A stretch of 64,000 nt of DNA, taken from Natrialba hulunbeirensis JCM 10989. GTDB lineage: Archaea; Halobacteriota; Halobacteria; Halobacteriales; Natrialbaceae. The notes beneath the pieces were generated by a model. The model did not search any database and was not told where the DNA came from. It saw nothing but the letters and a program-made list of their open reading frames with translations. Below, in pieces: positions 17,051 to 25,728 of the stretch; the stretch's first letter is position 1, and the number at the start of each line of letters is the position of its first letter. Location of the stretch: NCBI RefSeq assembly GCF_000337575.1, contig NZ_AOIM01000014.1, forward strand, positions 128,162-192,161, given 5' to 3'. A program made the translations under genes and the position numbers.

Positions 17051-17407
17051 ATGCCGACCCAACCACCCGAACCAGATTCTGCGACGGACTCCGATATCGA
17101 ACTGCACAATGCGGATGTCTGCAATGTCGTTGGTGCAGTTGCGGAGGTTGGTTCGAAGTGGAAACTCGTCGTCCTCAACGACCTCCAAGACGACGAAAAA
17201 CGGTTCAACGAACTCAAACGGTCGACAGGTGCAAGCTCGTATACACTCTCGCGCGTTCTTGCCGACCTGGAGGACCACGGACTCGTCGACAACCGCAAGG
17301 AACTCGAGTCACCCGTCGCCAGCTACTACACGGTAACTGAGAAGGGCCGTGCACTCTCCCCGGTCTTCGAGGCCTTAGACGAGTGGGGCGCAACCTGGCT
17401 CGACTAG
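17051..17407 (+). CDS. HxlR-family winged-helix transcriptional regulator
   Basis: A 118-aa HxlR/MarR-like regulator. It has the Cys of NADVCNVVGAVAEVGSKW (HxlR proteins often carry a redox-sensitive Cys here), the recognition region RFNELKRSTGASSYTLSRVL and the wing RKELESPVASYYTVTEKGRAL. The start at 17051 fits a leaderless transcript from the TATA box at 17015-17022; an alternative in-frame TTG or GTG lies at 17036. It likely represses itself and the divergent VOC dioxygenase, perhaps responding to a quinone, aldehyde or disulfide signal. Confidence 0.88.
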   Translation: MPTQPPEPDSATDSDIELHNADVCNVVGAVAEVGSKWKLVVLNDLQDDEKRFNELKRSTGASSYTLSRVLADLEDHGLVDNRKELESPVASYYTVTEKGRALSPVFEALDEWGATWLD

Positions 17408-17465
17408 ATCGGTCATCGTCTGGTGCCCTATCGCAACGAGAGAGAGCACCCACTGGTAACGCGAC

Positions 17466-17912
17466 CTACTCGAGTTCCTCGGCGAACGTCTCGAGTGCGC
17501 GTTGCAGTTCGCCTTTGCGTTTCCAGGCGGCGATTCGGTCGCCGAAGGGAAGGGGGGCGGCGAGGGAGACGGCGGAGCGGAGGGTGAGATGAGTGTGAGA
17601 GTGCTGTTGCTGATTCTGTGACTTCCCCTGCCCAGCCGCAGGCTCGAACTCCAGCCACGTCTCCATGTGCGAAAACGGACCGCGCTCACCCGCTTGCGTA
17701 TAGTAGATCGTTCCCTCGCGTTCTTCGAACTCCAGCGGAAGCTGCATTCCGGGGCCGCTAGCGATGACTGTTGTCGTCCCAGCTGTCTCGCCCTCATCGA
17801 TATCGACGACGGTGAAACTCCCCTCCGCCTCGACGATTGTCGCCGGATCGAGGTGCGTCTGAAGTGTCGCCGGCGAGACGTCGATCGTTCGGGACACGGT
17901 GACCTCACGCAT
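17466..17912 (-). CDS. SRPBCC-like (START-fold) protein
   Basis: A 148-aa protein starting MREVTVSRTIDVSPATLQTHL, which matches the first strand and helix of polyketide-cyclase/SRPBCC proteins, followed by alternating beta-strand segments and a long C-terminal helix (RIAAWKRKGELQRALETFAEEL). A low-complexity Gln/His insertion (about residues 98-107) interrupts the strands. The ligand is unknown. The ATG at 17912 is chosen over in-frame codons up to 18005 because the SRPBCC fold begins here. Confidence 0.8.
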   Translation of the reverse strand: MREVTVSRTIDVSPATLQTHLDPATIVEAEGSFTVVDIDEGETAGTTTVIASGPGMQLPLEFEEREGTIYYTQAGERGPFSHMETWLEFEPAAGQGKSQNQQQHSHTHLTLRSAVSLAAPLPFGDRIAAWKRKGELQRALETFAEELE

Positions 17913-18045
17913 ACGTCTGCGGTTCGAGCGAGGCGTTATAAAGCCCGCTGCTCGTGTGTGCTCCGGGCGTAAGTTATCCAGTGAGAACGCACTCACAGCG
18001 CCCACGACGGAAACGGCTAAGTGACTGACGCTCCCCTATCGCGCT

Positions 18046-18282
18046 ATGGCTGGCGATTCCGGCACGGACGGCGACCGCGGCGGCTTTCGTGAGGGACTGG
18101 AATCCTCCGCAGGCGATCCGCGACTGCTCATCGTCCTCAACGCAATCCTCTCTGCACTGTTCGCCTGGTGGCTCGTCTGGGGCGCAGCGCTCGTCGGGGC
18201 ACTCGAGTATAGTCTGGCGACGGTTGCCGTGGTTGCGGTTGGACTCTTTTTGCTGACGCATGTGATGACGCGGCCATCGTGA
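18046..18282 (+). CDS. Small two-helix membrane protein
   Basis: A 78-aa protein with a charged 28-residue N-terminus, then two hydrophobic segments (about residues 30-50 and 55-74) connected by a short turn, ending in MTRPS. It resembles the many unnamed small membrane proteins of haloarchaea. The next gene (18367) begins 84 bases further on in the same direction, so cotranscription is possible. No function is assigned. Confidence 0.72.
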   Translation: MAGDSGTDGDRGGFREGLESSAGDPRLLIVLNAILSALFAWWLVWGAALVGALEYSLATVAVVAVGLFLLTHVMTRPS

Positions 18283-18366
18283 GCCGCCTGGGTCCATAGC
18301 ACAGTCCACCGGCGCTGAAACGCCGAGGCGACAGGTACTCACGGCCGGCCCGTCACATTCCGGACG

Positions 18367-19992
18367 ATGGCCCTCCAGCAGGTCGCTGCGTATCGCCCGA
18401 CGAAACCCGAACTCGCCGTCTTCGTCTCGGGGGTCACGAGCATGGGACTCGAGATCCTCGCCGTGCGGGTGATCGCCCCGCAGTTCGGGAACCATATCTA
18501 CACCGTCGGCGGCATTCTGACCGTTCTCCTCGCCGCGTTGAGCCTCGGTTACTGGCAGGGAGGCAAGCGGGCGGCGACCGCGAGCACCCGCGAGATGAGT
18601 TGGCTCATGCTCGGGACCGCGGTCTACGTCGCCGTCGTGATCTTCGCGAGCGACCTGCTTCTCACGTACACCTCGACGCTCGCGCTGCCGCCGCGCTACG
18701 CTTCCCTCCCAGCGGTTATCGTCCTCTTCGGCCCGCCGACCTACCTGCTCGGCTTCATCAGTCCCTACGCGGCCGAACTCTCGCAAAAGCGGGGCACCGG
18801 CGAGGCGTCGGGCCACGTCTACGCGCTCGGCACCATCGGCAGCATCGTCGGTTCCGGCGCGACGACGTTCATCCTGATTCCGTCCATGGGGATCGACGCG
18901 ATCGGGCTCCTGTTCGGGCTCATGCTCGTCGCCACTGCACTCGTCCTCGTCGCACCGAGTCTCCCCCGTAGACCGACCGTCGCGAGCGTGCTCGTCGCAC
19001 TCGTCCTCATCGTCGCCGCGGCCGGCGGCCCCGCCATCTTCGACGTCGACCACCGCGGCGAGATCGTCCACGAAACCCAGACGCCACACCAGCAACTCGA
19101 GGTCGTCGACGACGACAACGTCCGAACGATGTACCTAGACGGTGCCCGACACAGCGCGCTGAACAAAGACGACCCAGACGAGCACGTCTTCACCTACACG
19201 AAGTATTTCCACCTGCCGATGCTGCTGACCGACGAGATCGACGACGTGGACCGGGTGCTGTTCGTCGGTGGCGGCGGCTACACCGGCCCGCAGGACTTCG
19301 CAGAGCAGTACGACGCAACCGTCGACGTCGTCGAAATTGATCCATACGTCACCGACGCCGCAGAGGAGTACTTCACACTCGAGGACCACGACAAACGCGA
19401 CGACCTGAACGTCTACGCGACCGATGGCCGGCAGTTCCTCCAGAACACCGACGAGGAGTACGACGTAATCGTCCTCGACGCCTACAAGAAGGATCAGGTG
19501 CCGTTCCACCTCACAACCGTCGAGTTCATGGAACTCGCCTCGGACCGACTGGCCGACGACGGCATCCTCCACGCGAACGTCATCGCCGCGCCGAGCGGTC
19601 CGGCAGCCGAGTTCTACCACGCCCAGTACGAGACGATCAACGAGGTCTTCCCCGAGGCCTACAGCTTCCGTACCTCGGACGCGAACGCGATTCAGAATAT
19701 CCAGGTCGTCGCGACCACCGACGAGAGCGCACCCGCGTTCGACGAGGGGGTACTCGAGTCCAGAAATAACGAGCGAACCGAAGCAATGGGGGTCGACCTC
19801 AGCGGTGCGATCGACAATAAACTCGACGAGCCAGAATCGGACGACGCGCCGGTGTTGCGAGACGACCGCGGCGAGGTGGATAGCCTACTCGATCCGATGT
19901 TCGGCCAGCGGTACGTGATCGAGGAGTCGGACGGTGGCAGCGTCGAGGCCGAAGCGGAGCCGGATGAGCCGGCTGCGTCGCTCGCCGGCTGA
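18367..19992 (+). CDS. Membrane-fused spermidine-synthase-like protein
   Basis: A 541-aa fusion. The first 230 residues hold about six to eight membrane helices (start ELAVFVSGVTSMGLEILAVRV, then a GHVYALGTIGSIVGSG motif typical of this fused family). The C-terminal part is a Rossmann-type aminopropyltransferase-like domain, with VLFVGGGGYTGPQDFA as the SAM-site glycine loop, VDVVEIDPYVTDAA as the acidic strand and DVIVLDAYKKDQVPFHLTT. The catalytic Asp of the spermidine synthases is conserved in the DAYKKD region. Members make or modify polyamine-like compounds at the membrane, but the true substrate is unproven. Confidence 0.88.
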   Translation: MALQQVAAYRPTKPELAVFVSGVTSMGLEILAVRVIAPQFGNHIYTVGGILTVLLAALSLGYWQGGKRAATASTREMSWLMLGTAVYVAVVIFASDLLLTYTSTLALPPRYASLPAVIVLFGPPTYLLGFISPYAAELSQKRGTGEASGHVYALGTIGSIVGSGATTFILIPSMGIDAIGLLFGLMLVATALVLVAPSLPRRPTVASVLVALVLIVAAAGGPAIFDVDHRGEIVHETQTPHQQLEVVDDDNVRTMYLDGARHSALNKDDPDEHVFTYTKYFHLPMLLTDEIDDVDRVLFVGGGGYTGPQDFAEQYDATVDVVEIDPYVTDAAEEYFTLEDHDKRDDLNVYATDGRQFLQNTDEEYDVIVLDAYKKDQVPFHLTTVEFMELASDRLADDGILHANVIAAPSGPAAEFYHAQYETINEVFPEAYSFRTSDANAIQNIQVVATTDESAPAFDEGVLESRNNERTEAMGVDLSGAIDNKLDEPESDDAPVLRDDRGEVDSLLDPMFGQRYVIEESDGGSVEAEAEPDEPAASLAG

Positions 19993-20027
19993 TCGTGCTA
20001 AAACCCACCTCCCGCTGATCGCTGCCG

Positions 20028-20303
20028 TCAGCGGTAGATTTGTTGATACCGCTCGCGATACTCCCGTAGTGCGATCCGTGCGCGTCGGCGTGACTGAAAA
20101 CCGAAGCCGACGGCTGGACACTCCTCGTCCGGGCACGCCCAGACGAAGGTCTCCGAGCGCGGATCTTTCGTCACCGAGACGTCCCGCTCACAGCGCGGGC
20201 AGCACCATCCCCAGCGGATGTCGCCGGCGTACTCGTGTGCGTGCGAATCAGAACCAGAACCAGCGCCATCGCCACCATCAAACCCAGAACCAGAACCTCC
20301 CAT
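20028..20303 (-). CDS. Zinc-ribbon protein
   Basis: A 91-aa protein. A Gly/Ser/Asp-rich N-terminus leads to a zinc ribbon with CCPRCERD and a second knuckle CPDEEC, then a basic Arg-rich helical tail. The ATG at 20303 begins MGGSGSGFDGGDG; an in-frame start at 20390 would overlap the upstream gene. The same DNA upstream of the ribbon is also open in another frame that encodes a hydrophobic helix, so a frameshift that removed a membrane anchor is possible. Function unknown. Confidence 0.7.
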   Translation of the reverse strand: MGGSGSGFDGGDGAGSGSDSHAHEYAGDIRWGWCCPRCERDVSVTKDPRSETFVWACPDEECPAVGFGFQSRRRARIALREYRERYQQIYR

Positions 20304-20361
20304 TCGATACCGACCAGAATGCCGCCAGCCAGAAAGCGACTCGAGTACACCTGTGTACGCT

Positions 20362-20631
20362 TCAAGTGCGATTGGTACGACGGGTGTCACGCCGCACGGC
20401 GAGATAGAGACCGACGAGGAGGAGGCCGAACAGGACAGCGCCGCGCAGGCCGGCCATGACCGTGGCGAGGAGGAGTACGGCGAACAGCGTTAGCCCCCAC
20501 GCCGGCGGATTCGCTACGCGGTGGTGTCTCGCGTTCAGCGTGACGCTCCCGCCCACGACTGCGAATGCGATGAGCGCGAGTAGTGAGGCCAGCAGGACGT
20601 TCGCGCTGTTGACCAGTTGGACCAGATACAT
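20362..20631 (-). CDS. Small membrane protein, three hydrophobic segments
   Basis: An 89-aa protein (starts MYLVQLVNSANVLLASLL) with hydrophobic stretches at about residues 7-30, 45-62 and 62-80 and a basic C-terminus (RRDTRRTNRT) that should lie in the cytoplasm. It precedes the zinc-ribbon gene, 58 bases away on the same strand, and the two may be cotranscribed. No function is assigned. Confidence 0.7.
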   Translation of the reverse strand: MYLVQLVNSANVLLASLLALIAFAVVGGSVTLNARHHRVANPPAWGLTLFAVLLLATVMAGLRGAVLFGLLLVGLYLAVRRDTRRTNRT

Positions 20632-20723
20632 TGCCTGGACAGTACGCTGGAGGAGTATAAATACACTGAGCTGTTGGGTTGCTGGTGCGCTGCCGGGCTA
20701 CGTGCAGATGGCGGTGTGCCCGC

Positions 20724-21719
20724 TCACCCGGTCGCCGCTTCAGGGCCGAGGAATGCAAACGGTTCGTGCGGCTCTAACTGACCGGAGACGTCACCAGCAA
20801 AGGCGTTCGACTGGTTGGGTCCGAGCTGGAGGGTCCGCGCTCCGGAGCCAACTGAGAAGTCGAGTTCGTCGAGTTCGACCCAGAAGGTGTTGGGCATGAG
20901 CGCCGATTCGAAATAGTAGATGCCGTCCTTGTGGTCCGCGACGGTTCGCCAGCGCGTCGAGGAAATGTGGGGTTCGTCCGGCGTGCTGATGCCGTACGGC
21001 ACCGAGGCGTTTCGAATCACGCCGAACGCGCTGGCGGTCGCGGTACGCCGGTCCTCGACGCTCGGCACGGCGTCGACGTAGAACCGCGCCCGCACGAATC
21101 GGTCTGCTGGACGGTTCGTGCCGGGCAGCATGACCGTGCCGCCGATCTCGTTCCAGTACTCGGCCAGCGCGAGTTGCTTGTCGAACGTCGGCGAGTTCGT
21201 CATCACCTGATACTCCCGGCTGTGGTGAATGGTGAGTTCGCCGTCGACGTACTCCATGATCGCGCTGTCGCCAGTGGCGTCCGAGAGGGAGAGGTGCAGC
21301 GCCGCCAGTCTGTCCTGGCCGGGGGCCTGCTCGGTGACGACAACGAACTCCTCCTGTCGGGCGTGTTCAACGGCGTCCGCGACGGTTTCGAAGTTGTCGA
21401 GCATGTACTGTGCCCACAGCGAAATCGCCATGGCCTGTTCCTCGCCGTCCCAGTCGGGATACTCCGACTCGGGCAGCCACAGCAGGTTGGCGACCAGGCC
21501 AGCCTCGTTCATGCCGTCGGTGGTGGCGATGTCGTAGGCGGTCGTGACGACGCTGCCGTACGCCGCCGTCCACTCCATGGAGGCCGGGCCGACCTGGCCG
21601 GTCCGCTCCATGCCGCGCGGGAGCGTCCAGATGTTGCTGCCGATATCTTCGCCCCAGTCCATCGAGCGAGCCGTGAGAACGCGCCCCTCCTCGCCGAGGT
21701 ATACCAGTCGCGTGCACAT
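20724..21719 (-). CDS. Linear amide C-N hydrolase (choloylglycine hydrolase family)
   Basis: A 331-aa Ntn-hydrolase. The protein begins MCTRLVYLGEEGRVLTARSM: Cys2 becomes the N-terminal nucleophile once Met1 is removed, and RSMDWG is the conserved Arg-x-x-Asp region. Further on, ATTDGMNEAGLVANLLWLPE and EYQVMTNSPTFDKQL hold the family Asn and the substrate-pocket residues. Members cleave bile-salt, penicillin V or acyl-homoserine lactone amides, but the archaeal substrate is not known. Length fits the family (320-350). No signal peptide is visible. Confidence 0.9.
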   Translation of the reverse strand: MCTRLVYLGEEGRVLTARSMDWGEDIGSNIWTLPRGMERTGQVGPASMEWTAAYGSVVTTAYDIATTDGMNEAGLVANLLWLPESEYPDWDGEEQAMAISLWAQYMLDNFETVADAVEHARQEEFVVVTEQAPGQDRLAALHLSLSDATGDSAIMEYVDGELTIHHSREYQVMTNSPTFDKQLALAEYWNEIGGTVMLPGTNRPADRFVRARFYVDAVPSVEDRRTATASAFGVIRNASVPYGISTPDEPHISSTRWRTVADHKDGIYYFESALMPNTFWVELDELDFSVGSGARTLQLGPNQSNAFAGDVSGQLEPHEPFAFLGPEAATG

Positions 21720-21861
21720 CTATCGTCGCCCTCCTGAAACCGCGCCACTCCGTTCGTCGGGTGCATCCATAGGAGAGTCGCCACCTCGCGTCAAAATAAT
21801 GAACGTACCTGCATTGGCAGTGTCGTCCTCAGACGGTACCGACACACCCCAATTCGACGGG

Positions 21862-22740
21862 TTACTCGTCCGAGCGACTGTACTCCGGATCGAACAACTG
21901 CGCCGATCCCGGCGCAGGGTCTCCCTCGGTGAGGTTGTACCGCGAGAAGTCCTCGACACCGGCCTCCTGCAAGAGCTCTTCGTCGTACACCGCGTTCCCG
22001 GTGAACGAGGCCGGATCGCGCGAGAGGATCTCGAGTACCGTATCGGAAACAATCTCGGGCGTCCGCCAGTCGTCCTCCGTTCCGAGTCCGAAGTACCGCG
22101 TCGCACGCGTATCGATCGCCGTCACGGGCCAGAAGGTGTTGCAACCGACGTTGCCGTCGCCGAGTTCGCTCGCCATCGAGAGCGTCAGGAACGACATCCC
22201 CAGCTTGGACCACGCGTAGGGCGCCTCGCCTGGCGCACGATCGATCTTGACCGGTGGCGCGTTGGTCAACAGCCAGGCGTTCTCGACCTCCCGAAGGTGG
22301 CCGGCGAAGGCTCGCGACACGAGGTAGGTACCCCGGATGTTGACGTCGGTCATGAGGTCGAACCGATTCGGCGGCAGATCCTCCACCGTCAACAACTGAA
22401 TCGCGCTCGCGTTGTTGATGACGATGTTGACCTCGCCGAACTCGTCGATAGCGCGCTCGGCTGCAGCGTTGACGGCGTCCTCGCTCCGAACGTCGAGCTG
22501 GATCGGCAGCGCCTCGACGCCGTGTTCGCGCGCCTCGCGGGCCGTCTGCTCGATCGAGCCCTCGAGGTCCGGGCCGCTTCCGTCTTCGCTCTCGTCTGCA
22601 TCCGCCTCGCTCGTCTTTCCTGTTGAAACGATGTTACAGCCCTGCTCGGCCAGCGCGAGCGCAATTTCCTTACCGATTCCGCGGGTCGTCCCGGTGATGA
22701 ACGCAGTCTGTCCGGAGAGGTCCGGCTTCTGGAGTGCCAT
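21862..22740 (-). CDS. SDR oxidoreductase, HSDL2-like
   Basis: A 292-aa short-chain dehydrogenase. It has the cofactor loop ITGTTRGIGKEIALAL, an NNASAIQL strand and the catalytic YAWSK. The block NTFWPVTAIDTRATRYFG is characteristic of the HSDL2/SDR12C group. The position that is Ser in HSDL2 (NISPP) reads NAPP here, so the usual catalytic Ser appears to be Ala. It is followed 91 bases on by the acyl-CoA synthetase gene on the same strand; HSDL2 proteins act in fatty-acid metabolism, so the pair may share a pathway. Confidence 0.85.
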   Translation of the reverse strand: MALQKPDLSGQTAFITGTTRGIGKEIALALAEQGCNIVSTGKTSEADADESEDGSGPDLEGSIEQTAREAREHGVEALPIQLDVRSEDAVNAAAERAIDEFGEVNIVINNASAIQLLTVEDLPPNRFDLMTDVNIRGTYLVSRAFAGHLREVENAWLLTNAPPVKIDRAPGEAPYAWSKLGMSFLTLSMASELGDGNVGCNTFWPVTAIDTRATRYFGLGTEDDWRTPEIVSDTVLEILSRDPASFTGNAVYDEELLQEAGVEDFSRYNLTEGDPAPGSAQLFDPEYSRSDE

Positions 22741-22831
22741 ACCCGATCATCTGTCGGCACCAGTATAAACTTACGCCACGGGGAGAGTTCAGAGTGCAGT
22801 TGGGGCTGGCTCGAGTGGTGTTCAACACGCC

Positions 22832-24520
22832 CTAGTCGCGAAGCGAGCGCCGCCGAATCTTGCCGGTCGTGGTGGTCGGGAGTTCGTCGACGAACTCGAT
22901 CTCCTGTGGATATTCGTACTCCGCGAGGCGCTCGCGGACGAGGGTGCGAATTTCCTCGCGGAGTTGCGCCGCGTCCGTCACCGCAGTGGCGGGCTGGACG
23001 AACGCCTTGATCGCCTCGCCGCGAGTTTCGTCCGGCACGCCGACGACACCGACCTGTTCGACGGCGTCGTGGTGGAGGATTGCCTCCTCGACTTCCATCG
23101 GGCCGACGCGGTAGCCGCTGGTGAGGATCACGTCGTCGGTCCGCGAGACGAACCACAGGTAGCCGTCGTCGTCGCGTTCGACGAGGTCGCCCGTCCGGAA
23201 CCACCCGCTCTCCGTCTGTTTGGCCGCCGTTTTCTCCGGAAGCTCCCAGTACTCGTTGAAGAAGACCCGCCGATCGTCCGGCTTGACGGCTAACTCGCCC
23301 ACCTCACCGTCCGGTACCCGTTCCTCGGCGTCGGGATCGAGAATCGCCACCTCGTACCCCGGGAACGGCTTGCCCATGCTCCCCGGCCGCGTCTCGAACC
23401 ACGAGGAGTTGCCGACGACCAGATTGAGCTCCGTCTGCCCGTAGAAGTCGTTGATCCCCACGTCTGCGAACGTCTCCTGTACCCAGTTGACCACCTCTGG
23501 GGTCAGCGGTTCGCCTGCGGAGGCGAACGTCTCGAGTGCGAGGTCGAACTGTCCCTCGGGGTCGTCAACACCCATCAGCATCCGGAGCGCGGTCGGTGGC
23601 ATGAACGCCTTGGTCACGCCGTGACGGTCCATTAGGTCGTAGGCGGCCTCGGGGTCAAACCCCTCCCGCGGCCAGCCGACGATCGTACAGCCGTGGTGCC
23701 ACGCGGCGAAGAGCGTCCCGCCGAGCGCAGCACCCCACGCCCAGTCCGCGGGGGTCCACAGCGTCGCCTCACCCTCCGCGAGCCCCTGCTCGAAGTAGTT
23801 GTACGCCGCCGCGGCGCGGCCAAGCCACAGCGCGTGACTGTGGAGGACGCCCTTCGGCGGCCCCGTCGACCCGCTCGTGTACATGATCGCTGACGGCGTC
23901 TCCGGCGTGGCATCGTAGACCGCAATTCCCGGCTCGTACGAGGCGAGCAACTCGTCGAAGGCGTCCGCGTCGCCGTCGACCGAGGCGGCGGTGCCGAGTT
24001 CGACCACGGACTCGAGTGCCGGACACTCATCACGAATCTCCTCGATGGTATCGCGGACGCTCGGATCGACGACGACGGCGGTGGCCTCGCTGTCTTCGAG
24101 TCGGTACTGGAGTGCGTCCCGGCCGAAGAGGACGGTGAGTGGCACCGACACTGCGCCGAGTTTCCAGTTTGCGAGGTGTGTGATCGGGTTCTGGGGTTTT
24201 TGGGGAACGACGACGCCCACGCGATCGCCGGCCTCGACGCCGAGGTCGGCGAGTGCGGCGGCGAGGCGATCCGAGCGGTCGTCGAGGTCGTCGAAGGTGT
24301 ACGTCTCGATGGTGTCCTCGTTGAATCGCGTTTCGCTGTCGCCGTTTCCATCTTTCTTGTCGCTTTCGTCGGGTCGCTCGTATCGGAGTGCGACACGGCT
24401 TGTATCGTCGTGTTTGCGAAGGAAGTCGACGGCCGGGTTGAATTGTTCTGGGAGATCCCATTCGAACTCCTCGCGGGCACGGTCGTAGTCGTCAAACGTC
24501 GGCATCACCGTCCAGCTCAT
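22832..24520 (-). CDS. Acyl-CoA synthetase (AMP-forming)
   Basis: A 562-aa ANL-superfamily ligase of the medium-chain acyl-CoA synthetase type. The AMP-binding loop YTSGSTGPPKG lies near residue 215. DFYGQTELN is the A5 motif, WFRTGDLVERDDDGYLWFVSRTDD the A7/A8 hinge, and the C-terminus has the catalytic Lys in TTTGKIRRRSL. It activates a carboxylic acid to its CoA ester with ATP. The first ATG (24520) gives MSWTVMPTFDDYDRARE; the Met six codons on is an alternative. Chain-length preference cannot be read from sequence. Confidence 0.93.
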   Translation of the reverse strand: MSWTVMPTFDDYDRAREEFEWDLPEQFNPAVDFLRKHDDTSRVALRYERPDESDKKDGNGDSETRFNEDTIETYTFDDLDDRSDRLAAALADLGVEAGDRVGVVVPQKPQNPITHLANWKLGAVSVPLTVLFGRDALQYRLEDSEATAVVVDPSVRDTIEEIRDECPALESVVELGTAASVDGDADAFDELLASYEPGIAVYDATPETPSAIMYTSGSTGPPKGVLHSHALWLGRAAAAYNYFEQGLAEGEATLWTPADWAWGAALGGTLFAAWHHGCTIVGWPREGFDPEAAYDLMDRHGVTKAFMPPTALRMLMGVDDPEGQFDLALETFASAGEPLTPEVVNWVQETFADVGINDFYGQTELNLVVGNSSWFETRPGSMGKPFPGYEVAILDPDAEERVPDGEVGELAVKPDDRRVFFNEYWELPEKTAAKQTESGWFRTGDLVERDDDGYLWFVSRTDDVILTSGYRVGPMEVEEAILHHDAVEQVGVVGVPDETRGEAIKAFVQPATAVTDAAQLREEIRTLVRERLAEYEYPQEIEFVDELPTTTTGKIRRRSLRD

Positions 24521-24632
24521 GGATGTGTTCTCATATCACACAGAACCCACATAGCGTTTGTCGACCGGGCGAGTGTCGCAGCTGAGATGAGCGAGAGCGG
24601 GCGAGAACGCACAACAGCGGTTGTGAATACAG

Positions 24633-25546
24633 GGCTTTGTTGAATCGCTGTAAGGCGGTGGATTTTACTGTTTGACGGCTCGTTTGATGCTGTAGACGAC
24701 ACACATCAGAGCAATTTCACGGAACTCTCGATACCAGCTACGCGCTCGCACGGCGTAGCCCAGCGAGCGCTTGACAACGGAGTTGACGGTTTCAGTCATT
24801 GACCGCTGAGCGTACCGATCTTCGTCAATGTGGGCGTTGTGCGCGTGATCGTACGGCGCGAAGATACAGTGTTTGATCAGCGGGCGAATGTCGAGGTCAC
24901 GGAGTCGTTCGCGGAGTTGTTGCTTGTCATAGCCCTTATCAGCGGCTAAAGACCGCAGATCGCCCGCGTTCCGGCGGGCGATCTGCTCACAGAGATCCGC
25001 GTCACTGCCTTCTAACGTCGTCGAGCAGTGAAGATCAAGCACAGCTTGGGTTGCTGTATCGACGATTTTTGTCAGTTTGAGCGTCTGAACGCGATAGTTT
25101 GTTCGGTGGCAGTAATGGCGGCTGGCACGGTCTCGTTCGTAGAATGTTGCATCGATCGCAGCGTGCTCAGAGGGATCGTGCAGCTGCGCCGACTGGCGCA
25201 GCAGCACTCGACAGACGCTCATCTCGATCCGGTCAAACGCCTTACACAGCGTGGAGGGTGCGGGGGAGATCGGCCTCAGCGCGGCCGATATCCCCTGTTA
25301 TTTGCGGCATTTCCTTCAGCAGATCGATCGTCATCCGGTAGGATGTATCGAGGTAAATCCGGAGACAATGCAGCGAAACGAGGGCATAGGCGGCGGATTC
25401 GGCTCGTTCACCCGTAACTCTTTGAGCAATCGAGACACAACGCTCGGTGAAGCGGGAGATTTGCGTCATGGACACCCAAATTTCCCCGGTTAAACTCCTT
25501 CGATTTACTGACCTTCCCTGACGCCGTCTAGTGATTCAACACAGCC
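24633..25546 (-). mobile_element. IS5-family insertion sequence, transposase frameshifted
   Basis: Imperfect terminal inverted repeats bound the element: GGCTTTGTTGAATCGCTG at 24633-24650 and, on the other strand, GGCTGTGTTGAATCACTA at 25529-25546 (15 of 18 matching). The interior encodes a DDE transposase on the minus strand, broken by one frameshift. No convincing target-site duplication is visible. The length (914 bases) is normal for the family. Confidence 0.8.
24665..25475 (-). pseudogene. IS5-family DDE transposase with one frameshift
   Basis: The N-terminal part (25242-25475, MSMTQISRFTERCVSIAQRV) stops early after TLHAV, and the C-terminal part resumes in another frame. Removing one G from the run of five at 25262-25266 on the plus strand restores a continuous protein reading DLPAPSTLCKAFDRIEMSVCRV. 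The DDE residues are intact in the second part (AAIDATFYERD, AADKGYD and the Glu of MTETVNSV). The frameshift could be real inactivation, a sequencing error in the homopolymer, or, less likely, programmed slippage. Confidence 0.85.
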
Positions 25547-25728
25547 GTCTAACTTGAAATTTCTGGTAGGTGTACTCGAGAACGTCAACGACCAGCTGCT
25601 ACGGCGTCACCTTCACGCACGTGCTCGAACAGTTGCTGACCCGCTGGTGACTTTTACCGTCTAAACCGTGACTATCTCGATAGATCTAATAAAAGATTTA
25701 CCAAAGAATGGTTGGAAGGTATGGTTGT

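Noticed and set aside
16909..17298. Longer N-terminus for the VOC enzyme
   Set aside because: It runs through the shared promoter and antisense to the HxlR gene; the first VOC strand begins just after GTG 16908.
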